DNA of 64,000 nt. Source: Thalassospira sp. HJ. GTDB taxonomy: Bacteria > Pseudomonadota > Alphaproteobacteria > Rhodospirillales > Thalassospiraceae. The translations under genes and the position numbers were made by a program. The stretch spans positions 1 to 64,000 of the forward strand of contig NZ_JYII01000020.1 in the NCBI RefSeq assembly GCF_000948415.1. Reading direction: 5' to 3'. Below the pieces are notes generated by a model. The model was not told where the DNA came from. It saw only the letters and a list, made by a program, of their open reading frames with translations, and ran no database searches. Shown here in pieces: positions 60,768-64,000 of the stretch. Each line of letters starts with the position of its first letter. Within the stretch, counting starts at the first letter, position 1.

Positions 60768-61730
60768 TTACTCGGCAGCGCGCAATTCGCGGTCCGGCGC
60801 GATCGAATCAATGGCCAAACGGATTTGGTCACGCAACCAGATCAGGCCGACATCCTTGTCGGTCCAAACAGCCCAGTTCATCGTCACCGGCGGAAACGCC
60901 ACATAAATCGGCATCGGGCAATAGGACAAACCGAACAGCGGCGCATATTGATTGGCAATACGGCACGGCACTGTGGCAATTACCGCACTGTTGCGCGCCG
61001 TTGCCAGCAACGGCATGAAATCAGGCGCAGCCAACACGACATCAAGATCAATCCCCAACCCCTGCAGCGCAACACCAACACACCCGGCGACATTTTCTGT
61101 CTGAGACAGCACGGCGTGGCGCGATGCCAGATAGTGTTCGCGCGAAATCGGCAGCGGCAAATCCAGAATGTCCGGGTTAAAACAACACGCGACCTCCGAA
61201 TTAAACAGGATTTCTCCGAAATGCCCGGACCGCAACTGGCTTTTGCAGCCAATTGCGAGATCGATTTCGCCAGCATTGATCATCGCATCCACCGTTTCCG
61301 ATGTGATGGTACGGCTCAAGACCTTGATGCTTGGCGCCTGTCGCTGCAAATGCTGCATCAGAACCGGCAGCAAAATCATGTCCATTTCACCGGTCACGCC
61401 CAAGCGGAAAACACGTTGGGCGGTTTGCGGATCAAAAGAATCCGTCGCATGAAGGGCGTTCTGTGCCTGCGAAAGGGCGGTGCGCACCGGCCCGGCCAGC
61501 GCACGGGCTTTTGCTGTCGGCTGCATCTTTTGACCGACACGCACAAACAGGTCATCGGCCAGCAACATGCGCAAGGTATTGAGATTGTGGCTCATTGCCG
61601 ACTGCCCGATACGCAGTTTCTCGGCCGCCTTGGTCACGCTCATTTCCTGCATCATGACGTCAAACGCAATCATCAGGTTGAGGTCAAAAGACCGTAAATT
61701 GAAATGATCAATATTATCCATGACTGACAT
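60768..61730 (-). CDS. LysR-family transcriptional regulator
   Basis: This 320-residue regulator has an N-terminal winged helix-turn-helix (about residues 12-70; SVTKAAEKLRIGQSAMSHNL) of the NodD/NahR-like subgroup and a C-terminal effector-binding domain (about 100-310). It is divergent from, and slightly overlaps the upstream region of, the metallo-hydrolase gene that starts at 61822, so that gene is its likely target. The start at 61730 or 61721 is uncertain by three residues. The effector is unknown. Confidence 0.85.
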   Translation of the reverse strand: MSVMDNIDHFNLRSFDLNLMIAFDVMMQEMSVTKAAEKLRIGQSAMSHNLNTLRMLLADDLFVRVGQKMQPTAKARALAGPVRTALSQAQNALHATDSFDPQTAQRVFRLGVTGEMDMILLPVLMQHLQRQAPSIKVLSRTITSETVDAMINAGEIDLAIGCKSQLRSGHFGEILFNSEVACCFNPDILDLPLPISREHYLASRHAVLSQTENVAGCVGVALQGLGIDLDVVLAAPDFMPLLATARNSAVIATVPCRIANQYAPLFGLSYCPMPIYVAFPPVTMNWAVWTDKDVGLIWLRDQIRLAIDSIAPDRELRAAE

Positions 61731-61821
61731 CGATTTGATTACTGACTGGCCGCACTATAACTTTTCTCCATCAGTTTTCAACCAACCGGTTCCCCACCGG
61801 AATGATGTGAAGGAAAAGAAA

Positions 61822-62805
61822 ATGCTATCTCGCCGTGATCTTCTTAAAAGCACGCTTGCCGCTGGCGCCGTGGGTGCAATCGGCAGCACTGTCTTTGTGC
61901 CACTCGCCGCCAAGGCAAAGGCACCCCTAGTCGGAACACAAGCACCGGGTTACTACCGCATCATGGTCGGTGACGTCGAAGTCACCGCCCTGTCCGATGG
62001 TGCGGCCCAATTCCCGATCGCCGATCTTTATGTCAACACCACGCCCGCGGAAGCACGCCTTGCACTGGCTAACGCGTTTCAGGGCACCCCGACCTATCTG
62101 TCCGTGAATGCCTATCTGCTGAATTTTGTCGATCGCCTTGTCCTGCTTGATGCGGGCACCAGCGACCTGATGGGCCCAGCACTGGGCAAACTTCCGGCCA
62201 ACATCGTTGCATCTGGATATCATCCTGATCAGATTGATGACGTCGTGATCACCCATATTCATCCCGATCACACCGGCGGCTTAACACTCGCAGGCAAAAA
62301 GGTCTTCCCCAACGCCACAGTCCATGTCCCCGAAGCGGACAAGGCCTTCTGGCTTAGTGCCGAGAACAAGGCAAATGCCCCCGAAGACACCAAGGGCTTC
62401 TTTGATCAGGCCGTTGCTTCCATCAAACCATACGAAGACAGCAACAGCCTGAAAATTTACGCCCCAAACGAAGCGGCCATCGAAGGCATGGTCAACACCA
62501 CATTCCGCCCCGGCCATACGCCCGGCCACAGTGCGCTTTGGATCGAAAGTAACGGCGAAAAGTTTGTTTACTGGGGTGACATCACCCATGGCGATGTCGT
62601 CCAGTTTGACGATCCGAATGTCGCGATTGCCTTTGATGGCGATACGGAACTGGCGGTCAAGTCGCGTGAAGCCGCCTTTGCCGAGGCCGTTAAGGAAAAA
62701 TACCTTGTTGCGGGCTGCCACGTCGCCTTCCCGGGGCTTGGTCATGTGCGCGAAGACGCAACCATGTATGACTGGGTGCCAATGAACTATCGCGCTGACG
62801 TCTAA
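61822..62805 (+). CDS. Tat-exported metallo-beta-lactamase-fold hydrolase
   Basis: This 327-residue protein begins with a twin-arginine signal (SRRDLLK, residues 3-9, then a hydrophobic core to ~31). The dizinc site motif THIHPDH (144-150) is followed by GHTPGH near residue 235 and YWGDITHGD. The overall style (FVDRLVLLDAGT, then the late DGDTELAVKSR) resembles the methyl-parathion-hydrolase/lactonase-like group. Reaction unknown; hydrolysis of lactones or esters in the periplasm is possible. I chose ATG at 61822 because the Tat motif is then at the N-terminus and a purine-rich ribosome site (AAGGAAAAG) precedes it. Divergent from a LysR gene. Confidence 0.83.
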   Translation: MLSRRDLLKSTLAAGAVGAIGSTVFVPLAAKAKAPLVGTQAPGYYRIMVGDVEVTALSDGAAQFPIADLYVNTTPAEARLALANAFQGTPTYLSVNAYLLNFVDRLVLLDAGTSDLMGPALGKLPANIVASGYHPDQIDDVVITHIHPDHTGGLTLAGKKVFPNATVHVPEADKAFWLSAENKANAPEDTKGFFDQAVASIKPYEDSNSLKIYAPNEAAIEGMVNTTFRPGHTPGHSALWIESNGEKFVYWGDITHGDVVQFDDPNVAIAFDGDTELAVKSREAAFAEAVKEKYLVAGCHVAFPGLGHVREDATMYDWVPMNYRADV

Positions 62806-62858
62806 GACCGGGAAAATACCCCCCATCCCCACCGGTTACAAGACACCCCGTCAACGCA

Positions 62859-62897
62859 AAAGGGCGGTCGCATCACGCGGCCGCCCTTCAAATTTTT
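62859..62897. terminator. Bidirectional terminator between the hydrolase gene and puuD
   Basis: AAGGGCGGTCGC pairs with GCGGCCGCCCTT (one imperfect pair) over a short loop, followed by CAAATTTTT on the plus strand and TTTTGCG on the minus strand. Confidence 0.75.
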
Positions 62898-62912
62898 GCC
62901 TACGAAACTTTC

Positions 62913-64000
62913 TTATTCCGGCATGCCCGCCCGGATCCACTGACCAAGCTGCGCGCGTTCTTCGTCGGTCATTTCCGTCAGGTTCCCCAGCGGCATGGCG
63001 CGCCCGATAACCGCCTGGGCCAGCATGCGCTGCGCATTGGCTTCGATCTGGGCCAGATCATCAAATATCACACCGGCCGGGGCCTCGTCGAACCCTTCAT
63101 CCGTCGGATTGGCGGAATGACACGTCGTGCAACGCGTCTGGACAATCGCCTGTGCATGGTCGGCGGTAATGATGTCTTCATCAGCCAGCTTCACCGCATT
63201 GGGATCGTAACTGGCAAACATCGCCAGCACCGCCATGCCGACAGCTGCAGCCGGAAGTTGCCATGCAATCGCCTTGCCGGTGCCACCAGCGTTGCGGGTG
63301 TTAAAGAAGTGGCGCACCAACCCGCCAATGATCAGGATCAGCCCGACAATCAGCCAGGACTGATCGTGCGAGAACAGCATCGAATAGTGGTTGCTGATCA
63401 TCATCAGCAAGACCGGCAGGGTCAGATAGTTGTTATGGGTCGACCGTTGCTTGGCCTGCAGCCCCAATGCCGGATCGGGCTTTTCACCGGCCATCAGGCT
63501 GGCGACGACCTTTTTCTGATTGGGAATAATGATGCGAAACACGTTGGCCGCCATGATCGTGCCGATCATCGCACCGACATGGATAAACGCCCCGCGCCCG
63601 CTAAAAACATGGGTAAACAGATAGGCCGCGGCCATGATCAGGACAAATAGTGCGACTGCAAGCTTGCCGGTACTTTTGCCAATCGGGCTTTTGCAGATGA
63701 TGTCATAGATCACCCAGCCGGCGAACAGGCTGCCAAGACCAATCAGGATCGCATCCATCTTGGTCAGCGCCAGAACACTCGGATCGATCAGATAGCTTTC
63801 GGCACTCCAGTAATACATGGTGACCAAAAGCGCAAAACCGGTAATCCAGGTGAAATAGGCTTCGTATTTGAACCAGTGCAGCTCGGGCGGCATGGAACTG
63901 GGCGCGACCATCCATTTGTTCACATGATAAAAGCCGCCGCCATGCACCATCCAGGCTTCGCCATAAACGCCTTCATCCATGCCCGGGCGCTTGCGCAGAC
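62913..64000 (-). CDS. puuD: Membrane urate oxidase PuuD, N-terminus outside the window
   Basis: The frame is open to the right edge, where it reads LRKRPGMDEGVYGEAW, the conserved PuuD segment, so the true start lies beyond 64000. PuuD proteins oxidise urate to 5-hydroxyisourate and pass electrons to a C-terminal cytochrome c. Visible here are VHGGGFYHV near the left, about seven further membrane segments, and the C-terminal cytochrome-c domain with CTTCHS (haem-binding CxxCH) and the later axial-ligand region GRAMPLGNLTEMT. It feeds purine nitrogen towards urea, and fits the nearby urea importer and urease. Confidence 0.9.
   Translation of the reverse strand, partial: LRKRPGMDEGVYGEAWMVHGGGFYHVNKWMVAPSSMPPELHWFKYEAYFTWITGFALLVTMYYWSAESYLIDPSVLALTKMDAILIGLGSLFAGWVIYDIICKSPIGKSTGKLAVALFVLIMAAAYLFTHVFSGRGAFIHVGAMIGTIMAANVFRIIIPNQKKVVASLMAGEKPDPALGLQAKQRSTHNNYLTLPVLLMMISNHYSMLFSHDQSWLIVGLILIIGGLVRHFFNTRNAGGTGKAIAWQLPAAAVGMAVLAMFASYDPNAVKLADEDIITADHAQAIVQTRCTTCHSANPTDEGFDEAPAGVIFDDLAQIEANAQRMLAQAVIGRAMPLGNLTEMTDEERAQLGQWIRAGMPE

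Noticed and set aside
60611..61018. Plus-strand open frame over the urtA upstream region and the LysR gene
   Set aside because: It runs antisense through the conserved LysR C-terminus and through the terminator hairpin, and has no recognisable motif.

Overview
The window looks like chromosomal DNA of a marine alphaproteobacterium, most likely Rhodospirillales close to Thalassospira. This is inferred from gene content and moderate-to-high GC coding style: BioMNY, urtABCDE plus urease, PuuD-type urate oxidase, glutathione-linked formaldehyde oxidation and a very large RTX protein. No rRNA, tRNA, CRISPR array or insertion sequence was recognised.

Layout. 1-2000: two tandem ~50-aa paralogous small proteins of unknown function, structured intergenic DNA, then dusC. 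2008-28229 (minus strand): a type I secretion locus made of a PrtD-like ABC exporter with an unusual C-terminal tail, an HlyD-family adaptor, and a 7388-residue RTX protein that fills over a third of the window and appears to have its own promoter. 28650-30732: M48 metalloprotease, HNH-type protein, MarC-family protein. 30777-32699: an AT-rich AbiE type IV toxin-antitoxin pair preceded by two perfect 45-bp palindromes. 32706-39746: methionine catabolism, with an AceE-like 2-oxoacid dehydrogenase E1 (mdeB-like), an orphan solute-binding protein, methionine gamma-lyase (mdeA) and a divergent TyrR-family activator; mdeA has a textbook sigma-54 promoter and a perfect TyrR box upstream. 39856-42701: bdhA, a DUF1508 protein and an AT-rich OLD-family nuclease. 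42964-46019: LysR regulator, adhC and fghA (formaldehyde detoxification). 46127-48021: bioNMY biotin uptake. 48218-49010: ArsR/SRPBCC pair with twin operator-like dyads. 49209-54413: complete urease operon ureDABCEFG. 54605-60406: urea ABC importer urtABCDE. 60768-64000: LysR regulator, Tat-exported metallo-beta-lactamase-fold hydrolase, and the C-terminal part of puuD, cut by the window end.

How the genes work together. PuuD (urate oxidation), the urea importer and urease form a nitrogen-scavenging block; urtA and ureD both carry sigma-54-like promoters, consistent with nitrogen control. MdeA would split methionine to methanethiol, ammonia and 2-oxobutyrate, which the E1 protein would oxidise. 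AdhC and FghA clear formaldehyde. The strongest novelty candidates are the TyrR-type/sigma-54 control of mdeA, the AbiE palindromes with a shared core and internally symmetric but mutually divergent flanks, and the all-RTX giant protein with previously unnamed recurring modules.
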